Assembly: GCA_963748545.1 (NCBI GenBank)
Contig: CAVVJO010000026.1
Coordinates: 39,199-103,198 of the forward strand
From: Roseiarcus sp963748545
Lineage (GTDB): Bacteria > Pseudomonadota > Alphaproteobacteria > Rhizobiales > Beijerinckiaceae
Direction of reading: 5' to 3'
DNA length: 64,000 nt
The notes beneath the pieces were generated by a model that worked only from the letters and a program-made list of their open reading frames with translations, had not been told where the DNA came from and ran no database searches. The position numbers and the translations under genes are program-made. Below, in pieces: positions 47,177 through 56,855 of this stretch. Positions within the stretch are counted from its first letter, which is position 1. Each line of letters begins with the position of its first letter.

Positions 47177-47462
47177 GGAAGGGCGAACCTCGGCTGTGGG
47201 CGGGCGGAAGCGCGGACCTTGGCTGCTCAGACGCTCGAAAGGAAACAGGCTTTTTCCTATGGCGGGATGCCCGGCGGGCATGAGGCCAATTCGGAAGGCC
47301 GAGGGCCACGGCTGGGAAGCCCCATTTCGACCGCGATGGCGTGAATAAGTGTTGGCCGTCATTCGCCCTTCGCAAGCGTGCGCGCAGAGAACCTCGCGCT
47401 CGGTTCCGTCGTATGAACGGCATGTCGGCCGATCCCCCGAGCCAATACCGGAGACACGGATC

Positions 47463-48071
47463 TTGACTGCGCTCGCTCTCGAGAGGACCGCGCCGCGCCG
47501 CTACACGCGGGTCGCGATCTGGCTTCACTGGCTAGTCGCGGTCCTGATCGTCGCCAATACCGCCTTGGCTCTGAGCGTCAACATCTGGCCTGACGACTGG
47601 GTCCGGCCGGCGATCGACACGCACAAGTCGATCGGGATCACGGTTCTCGGGCTGGTCGTCCTGCGCATCCTCTGGCGGCTCGGCCATCCCCCTCCGCCGC
47701 TGCCCGAGACCTATCGCCCGTGGGAGCGGGTCGTTTCGCACGCGGCGCACGGGCTGCTATACCTTCTCGTTCTGGCGCTGCCGCTCTCCGGCTGGATGCA
47801 CGATTCCGCCTGGAAGGACGCGCCCACGCACCCGATGTCCCTGTTCGGGGTTCTGCCCTGGCCGCGGATCGGCTTCATCGAAACGCTCGAACCGGCGTTC
47901 AAGGAACGGATGCACAGCCTGCTGTTCTCGGTCCACGTGGCCTTCGCCTGGGCGCTCTACGCGTTGCTGGCGCTTCATGTCGCCGGCGCGCTCAAGCACG
48001 AGCTCTTCGATCGCGAGCGCGAAATCGCGCGGATGTGGCCGGCGTCCAGGGCCGATGGGGAGCGGCGTTGA
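47463..48071 (+). CDS. Cytochrome b561 family protein
   Basis: A 202-residue inner-membrane di-haem cytochrome b. Four hydrophobic helices carry the expected histidines: WLHWLVAVLIVANTALAL, DTHKSIGITVLGLVVLRIL, SHAAHGLLYLLVLALPLSG and LLFSVHVAFAWALYALLALHV. It would pass electrons between the quinone pool and a partner. The best start is TTG 47463 with GGAGACACGG upstream; no ATG fits. Its stop codon overlaps the beginning of the glycosyltransferase gene. Confidence 0.85.
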   Translation: MTALALERTAPRRYTRVAIWLHWLVAVLIVANTALALSVNIWPDDWVRPAIDTHKSIGITVLGLVVLRILWRLGHPPPPLPETYRPWERVVSHAAHGLLYLLVLALPLSGWMHDSAWKDAPTHPMSLFGVLPWPRIGFIETLEPAFKERMHSLLFSVHVAFAWALYALLALHVAGALKHELFDREREIARMWPASRADGERR

Positions 48072-48073
48072 CG

Positions 48074-49594
48074 GTGGCGGACAAGCACGGCGGCCCCTCG
48101 ACAGCGCGACTGGCGGAATCGGCCCCCGCTTCATCGGCCGAGAGTTCGGGTCTGGCGCTGTCCTTTCGCCAGCACTCTCCCCGGCTCAATCCGAAGCCGG
48201 CGAACCTCGGGGGCGTCGCGCTCTACGCCGCGATCGTCGCGCTGTGGCTCGCCGCGATGGCCAAGGCGATCTTCGGCGACGGGCTGGGAGCTTGGTCGGT
48301 CGGCGTGATCGCCATCGCCTACGACGTCGCCCTGCTGGCTTTCGTCGCCTGGCAGGCGCGCGCGATCTGGCGGGACGAGGAGACGCCTGCGGCCGACGCG
48401 GCCGCTCGGCGTCCGACGCTCGGCGTCATCATCGCGGCCTACAACGAAGCGCCCGCGCTGGCCGCCACGATCGATGCGCTCCTTGCCCAGACCGATCCGC
48501 CCGACGCGATCTGGCTCGCAGACGACGGATCGCAAGACGCCAGCGACGCCGTTCTCGCCGAACATTACGGCCTCGCGCCCCCGGCCCGCGGAACCCTCAG
48601 CCCGCCGAGCCCTCGCGCGCCGACGCTGCGCTGGCTCAGACTCGAACATCGCGGCAAGGCGCATACGCTGAACGCGGCGCTCGCTCACGCCGACGCGGAG
48701 GTGGTCCTGACCGTCGACGCCGATACGCTGCTCGCGCCGGACGCAATCGCGGTCGTTCGCCGCGCCTTCGCGGCCGATCCGAATCTCGTGGTCGGCGGCG
48801 GCGTCCTGAAGCCCCGCTGCGCGGGCGGCGCGACGGCCTTCGTCCTGCAGGAATTCCAGACCTACGAATATGTCCGCAACTTTCTCGGCCGCCACGCCTG
48901 GTCGCGGCTCGAAAGCCTGCTCCTGATATCCGGCGCCTTCGCCGCGTTCCGGCGCGAGGCGGTGGTCGCCGTCGGCGGCTTCGATCCGGAATGCTGGGTC
49001 GAGGACTACGAGCTGATCCATCGCCTCCACCGCACCGCCGCCGAGCGCGGCCTCGCCTGGCGCGTCCGCATCCTTGGCGAAGCGGTCGCCAGCACCGACG
49101 CCCCGGCGGGCCTTCTCCCGTTTCTGCGGCAACGGCGCCGCTGGTTCGGCGGCTTCCTGCAGACCCAGTGGTGGAACCGCGACATGATGGGCGCGCCGCG
49201 TTTTGGCGCGCTCGGCCTCGCCATGATGCCGGTCAAGGCGCTCGACACCCTCCAGCCGATCTATGGTCTGACCGCGTTCGCGCTGATGATCGTCTTCCTG
49301 ATCGCAGGCCGCGGCGCCGCGTTCGTCCCGGCGTTGGGATTGACGGTCGCCTGGATCGGCCTCGAGGCTGCGAACATGGCGCTTCTGCTCGCCGCCTATC
49401 GCCGCTGGACCGGCGGACGGGCTTCGCCTGGCTTTTCGCGCGCGATCGTTTGGCTCGCGCTCGAGCCCTTCACCTTCCAGGTTCTCCGTCATTTGGGCGC
49501 AGCCTGGGGTTGGATCGCGGCGCTCAGCGGCGCCGCGGTGTGGGAGCGGTCCGGCCGCTCCGAGCTCCGCCGTCCGGCGGGGCAGGAGGAGTAG
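48074..49594 (+). CDS. Processive family 2 glycosyltransferase
   Basis: A membrane-bound GT2 of about 506 residues. Membrane helices (GVALYAAIVALWLAAMAKAI) precede the catalytic domain, which has GVIIAAYNEAPALAATI, LADDGSQDASD, the metal-binding VDADT and the acceptor ED in CWVEDYELIHR. The processive motif QRRRWFGGF is present, and helices follow. This order matches poly-GlcNAc/cellulose/hyaluronan-type synthases. The product is unknown; no c-di-GMP PilZ domain is visible. GTG 48074 is preferred (GGGGAGCGG upstream); TTG 48068 overlaps the cytochrome stop. The two genes are thus coupled. Confidence 0.85.
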   Translation: MADKHGGPSTARLAESAPASSAESSGLALSFRQHSPRLNPKPANLGGVALYAAIVALWLAAMAKAIFGDGLGAWSVGVIAIAYDVALLAFVAWQARAIWRDEETPAADAAARRPTLGVIIAAYNEAPALAATIDALLAQTDPPDAIWLADDGSQDASDAVLAEHYGLAPPARGTLSPPSPRAPTLRWLRLEHRGKAHTLNAALAHADAEVVLTVDADTLLAPDAIAVVRRAFAADPNLVVGGGVLKPRCAGGATAFVLQEFQTYEYVRNFLGRHAWSRLESLLLISGAFAAFRREAVVAVGGFDPECWVEDYELIHRLHRTAAERGLAWRVRILGEAVASTDAPAGLLPFLRQRRRWFGGFLQTQWWNRDMMGAPRFGALGLAMMPVKALDTLQPIYGLTAFALMIVFLIAGRGAAFVPALGLTVAWIGLEAANMALLLAAYRRWTGGRASPGFSRAIVWLALEPFTFQVLRHLGAAWGWIAALSGAAVWERSGRSELRRPAGQEE

Positions 49595-49700
49595 GCTCGA
49601 TCGCGTGCAGGGCGCGCCGGCATAGGTCCGGAAAGACGCCGCCTCGGCGAGGTTCGCCGCGTTGATGCGGGCGCGCCCGATCGCCGCCCGCAGCCCGGCG

Positions 49701-50057
49701 TCAGGAAGGGAGATCCGCCCGCTTGGGCAGCGCCAAGTGGTCAGGCCCGAACTGGAGCGCCCAGGCGCCCATGGCCTGGAGAACCGGCCGAAGCGCCTCG
49801 GCCTTTGCGGTCGGCGCATAGATCGCCTGCGCGCCGCTTTCCGGGTCGTTCGCTTTGGTGATCAGGCCCTTGTCGGTCATGGCCTTGAGGCGGTCCGCGA
49901 GAACGTTGGTCGCGATCCCCTCTGCAGAATTGATGAAATCGCGATAGTGGCGCTTTCCGCCGATCAGCATGTCCCGCACGATCAGCAGGGTCCACTTGTC
50001 GCCGAACACATCGAGCGCGTAGCAGATCGGACACGTGCTTTGTGGCCGTTGTTTCAT
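49701..50057 (-). CDS. HxlR-family transcriptional regulator
   Basis: A 118-residue winged-helix regulator with an N-terminal redox-type cysteine pair (STCPICYALDVFGDKWTLL). The recognition helix region is INSAEGIATNVLADRLKAM, and a wing follows (DPESGAQAIYAPTAKAE). The start is ATG 50057; ATG 50066 lies nine bases upstream. It is divergent from the SDR remnant at 50240. Two matching palindromes lie in the shared control region and are probable binding sites. HxlR proteins of this type sense aldehydes, quinones or oxidants. Confidence 0.88.
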   Translation of the reverse strand: MKQRPQSTCPICYALDVFGDKWTLLIVRDMLIGGKRHYRDFINSAEGIATNVLADRLKAMTDKGLITKANDPESGAQAIYAPTAKAEALRPVLQAMGAWALQFGPDHLALPKRADLPS

Positions 50058-50157
50058 CGTCTTCATCCACCTCGACCGGCGCGCCCTCAAGGATCCGCGC
50101 CGGAAATATCACCGTCTCGTTCCGCTGAGGCGCCGCTGCTTGCCGCCGCGGCGACGC

Positions 50158-50176
50158 TGCTTGCAAAAAGCAAGCA
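50158..50176. promoter_or_regulatory. HxlR operator 1
   Basis: TGCTTGC-AAAAA-GCAAGCA is a perfect 7-bp dyad that overlaps the -35 box of the plus-strand promoter. It shares CTTGC-N5-GCAAG with operator 2. Confidence 0.65.
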
Positions 50177-50189
50177 TCTCCATTATAGC
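50161..50189 (+). promoter_or_regulatory. Sigma-70-like promoter of the SDR remnant
   Basis: TTGCAA (50161-50166) and TATAGC (50184-50189) are separated by exactly 17 bp. Operator 1 covers the -35 box and operator 2 lies just downstream of the expected start site, which fits repression by the divergent HxlR protein. Confidence 0.5.
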
Positions 50190-50204
50190 CCTTCTCACTG
50201 GCCA

Positions 50205-50219
50205 CTTGCAATTAGCAAG
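50205..50219. promoter_or_regulatory. HxlR operator 2
   Basis: CTTGC-AATTA-GCAAG is a perfect 5-bp dyad centred 45 bp from operator 1, immediately upstream of the SDR remnant's ribosome binding site. Confidence 0.6.
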
Positions 50220-50239
50220 CAGACCCCGAGGAGGTCGAC

Positions 50240-50455
50240 ATGAGCACGCGAGAGGGCAAGGGATTCCCGCGCGAGCGGATCATGGAGCCCGAAGACTTGG
50301 TCGAGGCCGCGCTGATTGGGCTCGACCGCGACGAGATCGTCACCGCCGACGAGGCGGTCTCGGAGGCCTACGAAGCCGCCCGCCGCGGTCTGGCGCCGCA
50401 TCTTGCGGCCGGGGCCCCGGCGCGCCGCTACCGCGAATACGCGCCCGCTCTCTGA
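50240..50455 (+). pseudogene. Internally deleted short-chain dehydrogenase (C-terminal remnant)
   Basis: A 71-codon frame with its own good ribosome binding site (GAGGAGGTCGAC) and ATG. From residue 15 it reads MEPEDLVEAALIGLDRDEIV...AYEAARRGLAPHL...ARRYREY. That matches the last 60 residues of SDR oxidoreductases, which often stand opposite HxlR genes. The Rossmann fold and the YxxxK site are absent. Start and end are kept while roughly 190 codons in between are gone, so this looks like an in-frame deletion. The short product is unlikely to be an enzyme. Confidence 0.65.
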
Positions 50456-50510
50456 CCAAGCCTGTTCGATTCGCAAGGACGCGAGCGTCTCTTCCACTGA
50501 AAAGGCCGCC

Positions 50511-51971
50511 ATGGATTCGATCACCGCCGCGACGACGCCTTCGACCGCGCTGGCCGAAGGCCTTCCCGCACAGCAACGAGCGGTTTCGGAGCCAAGACGG
50601 TCCGACCAGGCGAAGCTTCGGGCCCGCGAAGCGATGCTGCAGGGCGCCATCCTGCCGACCCTGATGCGGCTGGCGCTGCCGACGATCGGCGTCCTCGTCG
50701 CCCAGACCTTGGTGAGCGTGGCGGAGACCTTCTATGTCTCCTTCCTCGGCACGGACGCGCTCGTCGGGGTCGCGCTCGTCTTTCCCGTCTGGATGCTGAT
50801 GACGATGATGGCCGCGGGGGGAATCGGAAGCGGCGTCGCCTCCTCCGTCGCGAGGGCCGCGGGCGCCGGCCGTCACGAAGACGCGGACGCCCTGGTCTTC
50901 CATGCGGTGGTGATCGCCGTCGTGTTTGGCCTCGTCTTCTCGATCGGCGTTCTCAGCTTCGGCGGCGATCTTTTCCGAGCGCTCGGCGGATCGGGCGGCG
51001 CGCTCGGGGCCGCGTTGGTCTACTCGACGTTCATTTTTCTCGCCGCCTTGCCGATCTGGATCGTCAACCTTCTTTCGGCTGCGCTGCGGGGGATCGGCAA
51101 CGTCCGCGTCCCTGCGCTCGTCACATTGATCGGAGCGGTCGTTCTCGTCCCGCTCTCTCCCGGATTCATCTTCGGAGTCGGACCCTTTCGGGGCTTCGGC
51201 GTCGCGGGCGCCGGGATCGCCGTGACGCTCTATTATTGCGGCGCAGCGGTCGCGATGATCCGTTACCTGATCAGCGGCCGTTCGGGATTGCGGCTCACGG
51301 CGACACGGCTGCGATGGGACCTCACACGCGACATCCTGCGCGTCGGGGTTCTGGCTTCCGTCAATGCGCTGCTGCTCAACCTCACGGTCCTCCTTGTCAC
51401 CGCGGCGGTCAGTCGGTTCGGCGTCGACGCGATCGGCGGCTACGGCACCGCCTCGCGGCTCGATTACGTCTTGATTCCGATTCTGTTTGGAATGGGCACG
51501 GCCATCCTGACCATGGTGGGGACGAATGTCGGCGCCGGCGCCCTCGCCCGCGCGCGCCGCATCGCCTGGATCGGCGCAGCGATCAGCGCAGCGTTCACCG
51601 GATTCCTGGGACTGACGGTGGCGGTGTTTCCGGCTCTCTGGATCGGGCTCTTCAGCCGGCAGCCGGCGATCATGGAGACGGGAAGCCTCTACCTGCGCAT
51701 CGTCGGCCCGACCTACGTCGCCAACGGCCTGATCTTCGCCCTGACCTTCGCCGCGCAAGGAAGGGGGCGAATGGCGTGGCCGGTCGTCGCCGCAAGCATC
51801 CGGCTGCTGGTCGCCGCCGGAGGCGGGTGGATCGCCGTCTCGGTCTTCAATTCCCCGTTGGCGGGCCTGTTCGCCATCGTCGCCGCGGCGTCGGTCATCT
51901 CCGCGCTGATCTTCGTGGCCGCCGACCTTTCCGGCCTCGTGTGGGCGGCTCGCGGCAGCCGCCGACCCTGA
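50511..51971 (+). CDS. MATE-family efflux transporter
   Basis: A 486-residue cation/drug antiporter with 12 predicted helices. About 40 polar residues come first. The N-lobe starts PTLMRLALPTIGVLVAQTLVSVAETFYVSFLGTDALVGVALVFP, and the second half repeats the pattern (SVNALLLNLTVLLVTAAVSRFG, YGTASRLDYVLIPILFGMGTA). It would export organic cations or drugs with Na+ or H+ influx. ATG 50511 has AAAAGG upstream. It follows the SDR remnant by 55 bp, so it may be transcribed from the same HxlR-controlled promoter. Confidence 0.9.
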   Translation: MDSITAATTPSTALAEGLPAQQRAVSEPRRSDQAKLRAREAMLQGAILPTLMRLALPTIGVLVAQTLVSVAETFYVSFLGTDALVGVALVFPVWMLMTMMAAGGIGSGVASSVARAAGAGRHEDADALVFHAVVIAVVFGLVFSIGVLSFGGDLFRALGGSGGALGAALVYSTFIFLAALPIWIVNLLSAALRGIGNVRVPALVTLIGAVVLVPLSPGFIFGVGPFRGFGVAGAGIAVTLYYCGAAVAMIRYLISGRSGLRLTATRLRWDLTRDILRVGVLASVNALLLNLTVLLVTAAVSRFGVDAIGGYGTASRLDYVLIPILFGMGTAILTMVGTNVGAGALARARRIAWIGAAISAAFTGFLGLTVAVFPALWIGLFSRQPAIMETGSLYLRIVGPTYVANGLIFALTFAAQGRGRMAWPVVAASIRLLVAAGGGWIAVSVFNSPLAGLFAIVAAASVISALIFVAADLSGLVWAARGSRRP

Positions 51972-52232
51972 GGCGACGCCCACGGAGACAGCGCCGCGCC
52001 GGACGCTGCGCCTGCGCCAGGGCGCAAAAACCCGGGCGGCGAGCGATCTCACCGTCAACGAATGGGCAAAACGAATCGAAGGGCGATCAGTTTCGATCTC
52101 TGCCCTCGCGACGCTGACAGAACGCTCCCGCGACCGCGACGACCGCGTCAAATCGACAAGTGGGCAAGCCCTTTCGTTTGCGTCCATCCCGGACTAAGTA
52201 AGCGCCTCGCTTCCCTTCAGACCCAAAGCTCC

Positions 52233-53810
<1,578 letters not shown>

Positions 53811-53871
53811 CGCGACTCGCTGCGGGGATCGCCGGCCCATCCCCTCGACGTCCTCCGGGGGCGGCGACTGT

Positions 53872-55623
53872 TCAGTCCGCGGCGATCTTGTGCTTGCGCA
53901 AGCGGTAGGCCAGCGTCGGTCGGCTGATGCTCAGGAGCCGCGCCGCGAGCGAAAGATTGCCCTCCGCCTCCGCAAGAGCGAGCCGAAGCATGCGCGCCTC
54001 GGTGTCGGCGAGCGCCGGCAGCGCGCCGGGTCCCGATCCATCCTCCTCGCCGAGCCGGTCGTCGGCCCGCAGCGCGCCGTTGCGCTCGACCACGAAGGTC
54101 GCGGCGCTCACCTCCTCGCCGGCGGTCAACAGATGGCAGAGGTCGAGCGCGCCGCCTTCGTCGGCGAGAATCACCGCGCGCTCGATCATGTTCTCCATCT
54201 CGCGCACGTTGCCTGGCCAGCGGTAGCTGATCAGCGCGTCGACCGCCCGCTCGCGAAACCCGGTGATCGTCTTGCCGTGTTTCTTGCAGGCCCGCTGCAT
54301 GAACCAGTTCATCATCAGCGGGATGTCGTCGCGCCGGTCGCGCAACGGGGGCACCCGGATCGGGAAGACGTTGAGCCGGAAGAACAGATCCTCGCGGAAC
54401 GAGCCGTTGCGGACCGCGTCGCGCAGGTTGACGTTGGTGGCGGCGATGACGCGCACGTCGACCTTGCGCACGCGCGTATCCCCGACCCGCTCGATCTCGC
54501 CCTCCTGGAGCGCGCGCAAGAGCTTACCCTGCGCGGTGAAGCTCAGCGTGCCGATCTCGTCGAGGAACAGGGTGCCGCCATGGGCGCGCTCGAAGCGGCC
54601 GGGGCGCGACACCGTCGCGCCGGTGAAGCCGCCCTTCTCGACGCCGAAGAGTTCCGATTCAGCGAGCTGTTCGGGGATCGCTGCGCAATTGACGGCGATG
54701 AACGGGGCGCTCGCCCGCTTCGACAGCCGATGCAGGTTCTTCGAGAAGATCTCCTTGCCGACCCCGCTCTCGCCGAGGAACAGCACCGTCGCCTCGGTCG
54801 GGGCGGCCTTCTTCACCATGTGGCAGACGGTATTGAAGCCGCTCGATATCCCGACCATGCCGAACGCGTTCTCCGTGCCGCCCGACGGACGGGCGGCGAG
54901 CCGCGCGGTCGCGTTGGGAGGCGACGCCGCCGTCCATTTCACGAAGTCGCCGATCTGCAGAAACCGGAGGTCGTCGCGGTCGCCCTCGCCCCACTCTTCG
55001 ACCGGACGCCCGATGACCCGGCAGCGGTCGTGGCCCATCCCCCGGCACTCGATCTCGCGCCACAGGATCGGACGACCCATGAAGGTCGAGGTGTAGCCGC
55101 AGGCGTAGCCAACCAGCATCCAGCAGGTCGGCTCGTCGCCGACGTCGTAGCTCGCCAGGTGCGCCTCCGCCTCGGCGCAGTCGATCAGGGCGAAGTCGCC
55201 GAAATAGCGGCCGCTGCCGACGTCGATGTCGAGGGCGAGCGGTTCACAATGGACGATGCCCTCAAGCGACACGAGCTGCGGACCGGCAAGGAAATGATCC
55301 ATGGCGCTCGACCCGGAACGCAGCCTCTTGGCCATCTCGGCGTCGCGCGCGCCGGCCTGATAGCCGATGCGGGTGATCAGGCCGCGAGCGGTTTCCTTGC
55401 CGAGGCTCTCGATCAACTCCTGCCGCAAGGCGCCGAGGGAGGTGACGTGCATCAGCATCATGCGCTGGTCGTCGAGCCAGATGCGGCCCTGGCTCGGAGC
55501 GAAGCGCAGGCGGTTGGCGAGGTCGTGGATGGCGGGAACAGCGATCGAGCAGGGGCGCGGTTCGCCGGCGGACGTCGCCGCCTTGACGACTGATGGCTTC
55601 GCCCGGTGGACGTGAGCGTTCAT
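53872..55623 (-). CDS. Sigma-54-dependent XylR/DmpR/TbuT-type aromatic-responsive activator
   Basis: A 583-residue regulator with the XylR order of domains. The sensor is XylR_N (about 35-140, RIWLDDQRMMLMHVTSLGAL), followed by V4R (about 150-215, WMLVGYACGYTSTFMGR). The AAA+ domain has GESGVGKE, LFLDEIGTL and RRDDIPLMMNWF. A Fis-type helix-turn-helix ends the chain (EGNLSLAARLLSISRPTLAYRL). It would bind an aromatic or related effector and activate sigma-54 promoters. The sigma-54 contact loop reads GGFTGA, not the usual GAFTGA. It lies directly downstream of the tmo operon on the same strand, as tbuT does behind the tbu operon. Confidence 0.92.
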   Translation of the reverse strand: MNAHVHRAKPSVVKAATSAGEPRPCSIAVPAIHDLANRLRFAPSQGRIWLDDQRMMLMHVTSLGALRQELIESLGKETARGLITRIGYQAGARDAEMAKRLRSGSSAMDHFLAGPQLVSLEGIVHCEPLALDIDVGSGRYFGDFALIDCAEAEAHLASYDVGDEPTCWMLVGYACGYTSTFMGRPILWREIECRGMGHDRCRVIGRPVEEWGEGDRDDLRFLQIGDFVKWTAASPPNATARLAARPSGGTENAFGMVGISSGFNTVCHMVKKAAPTEATVLFLGESGVGKEIFSKNLHRLSKRASAPFIAVNCAAIPEQLAESELFGVEKGGFTGATVSRPGRFERAHGGTLFLDEIGTLSFTAQGKLLRALQEGEIERVGDTRVRKVDVRVIAATNVNLRDAVRNGSFREDLFFRLNVFPIRVPPLRDRRDDIPLMMNWFMQRACKKHGKTITGFRERAVDALISYRWPGNVREMENMIERAVILADEGGALDLCHLLTAGEEVSAATFVVERNGALRADDRLGEEDGSGPGALPALADTEARMLRLALAEAEGNLSLAARLLSISRPTLAYRLRKHKIAAD

Positions 55624-55671
55624 CCAAGCCTCCCGCTCCGACGCTTCTCACGGCGTCCGGATGCGCGGGCG

Positions 55672-55700
55672 AGATTAGCGCGCGTACTGTCGTCAGTCAA
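55672..55700 (-). promoter_or_regulatory. Sigma-70 promoter of the activator gene
   Basis: On the minus strand TTGACT (55700-55695) and TAATCT (55677-55672) are 17 bp apart, about 50 bp upstream of the activator ATG at 55623. Confidence 0.6.
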
Positions 55701-55701
55701 C

Positions 55702-55719
55702 AATAATATCGATATTATT
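55702..55719. promoter_or_regulatory. AT-only palindrome upstream of the activator gene
   Basis: AATAATATCGATATTATT is a perfect 18-bp palindrome adjoining the -35 box of the activator promoter. It is a good candidate for an operator or DNA-bending site. It differs from the proposed activator site at 60632. Confidence 0.45.
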
Positions 55720-55742
55720 TAAAAATCACGATTTGACGTCTA

Positions 55743-56738
55743 CTAGAAGAACTTGTCGGTGTGGATCTGTCCGAGCGGGGCGCGCCAGCGCATCACGAGA
55801 AGGTCGTTCATCGCGTCGACCATGGGCGGAGGACCGGCGAAGTAGAACTCGGTCGCCTCGACCGGAAACGCGTGGGCCTCGACATGCGCGTGGACGAAGC
55901 CCCGCGCGCCCGCCCAGGCGCTCGCCTCGGCCTCCGCCGACAGCGCGGGCGTATAGACGAGCGCCGGCGCCTCCTCGGGGACGAGCTTGCGAAAGCAGAG
56001 ATCGGCCTCGGTGCGCGCGCCTTCAAACACATGAATGCGCCGCGCTCCGCCATCCCGCAGGGCGGCCTGGACGATCGAGGCGATCGGCCCGATGCCCGAG
56101 CCCCCGGCGACGCAGACGACGTCGCGGAGATTGTCGTTGCGAAAATAGGCGCGCCCGTAAGGCGCGTCGATCGTCAGGACGTCGCCGATGCGGAGCGCGT
56201 CGAACAGGGCGTTGCTGCCTTTTCCGCCGGGCGTCCGGCGCACGACGAAGCGCCACTCGCCCCGATCGTTGGGCAGGTTCGACATCGAATAGGCGCGCGC
56301 GCCCTGCACGCCCGGGGGATGGAGGATGGCGAACTGACCGGGCAGGAACAGCGCCGCCGCGTCGGTCTGGAACGCGAACTCGCCCATGCCCGGCGCGATC
56401 TCGCGCGCCGCGGTCAGGGTCGCCTCGACTTTCGCCGTGGGAACCGCCGGGCGATAGTCGTCGGCGAGGCGAACCTTGACGACACAGTCGCCAGCCGGCT
56501 TCGACTGACAGGCGAGCCGCCGGCCGCGCCTGCGCTCACGCTCCGACAAGCCCGGCGCTTCCGGCCACAGGGTCTCCATCACGCCCGAGACCAGCTCGAA
56601 ACGGCAGTCGCCGCAGGCCCCGACGCCGCAGTCGTTGGGGAAGCCGAGGCCGGCCCGCAAGGCGCCGCGGAGCAGCGTGTCCTCCTCGGCGGAAAAGGCG
56701 AAGGCCTCGCCGGACTCGAATGCGATGCGGTGGGTCAT
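55743..56738 (-). CDS. tmoF: Toluene-4-monooxygenase-type NADH:ferredoxin reductase (component F)
   Basis: A 331-residue electron-entry protein of the monooxygenase. An N-terminal plant-type [2Fe-2S] domain (CGVGACGDCRFEL, fourth cysteine in LACQSKP) is followed by an FAD domain (RAYSMSN) and an NAD domain (CVAGGSGIGPIASIV, then YFAGPPPMVDAM). It would take electrons from NADH and pass them to the Rieske component C. ATG 56738 starts the family alignment. The frame is intact, unlike the upstream genes of the operon. A 117-nt spacer with a tandem repeat separates it from tmoE. Confidence 0.9.
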   Translation of the reverse strand: MTHRIAFESGEAFAFSAEEDTLLRGALRAGLGFPNDCGVGACGDCRFELVSGVMETLWPEAPGLSERERRRGRRLACQSKPAGDCVVKVRLADDYRPAVPTAKVEATLTAAREIAPGMGEFAFQTDAAALFLPGQFAILHPPGVQGARAYSMSNLPNDRGEWRFVVRRTPGGKGSNALFDALRIGDVLTIDAPYGRAYFRNDNLRDVVCVAGGSGIGPIASIVQAALRDGGARRIHVFEGARTEADLCFRKLVPEEAPALVYTPALSAEAEASAWAGARGFVHAHVEAHAFPVEATEFYFAGPPPMVDAMNDLLVMRWRAPLGQIHTDKFF

Positions 56739-56796
56739 GGTTTTTGTCGCCCCCGAAGCGCGCGCGGGAGGGCGCACGCGTTGCGCGCCTCAGGGC

Positions 56797-56837
56797 GGCG
56801 AGACGCCGCCCCTCCGAGGCGAGACGCCGCCCCTCCG
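56797..56837. repeat. Two tandem 20-bp repeats between tmoE and tmoF
   Basis: The 20-bp unit at 56797-56816 (starting GGCGAGACGCC) is repeated exactly at 56818-56837, one base apart. It lies in the spacer between two operon genes and can form GC-rich stems. Confidence 0.8.
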
Positions 56838-56855
56838 CGAGGCGCCCTCTTTGCG

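Noticed and set aside
50340..52187. 615-codon frame on the minus strand
   Set aside because: Antisense of the MATE transporter, with highly charged low-complexity text.
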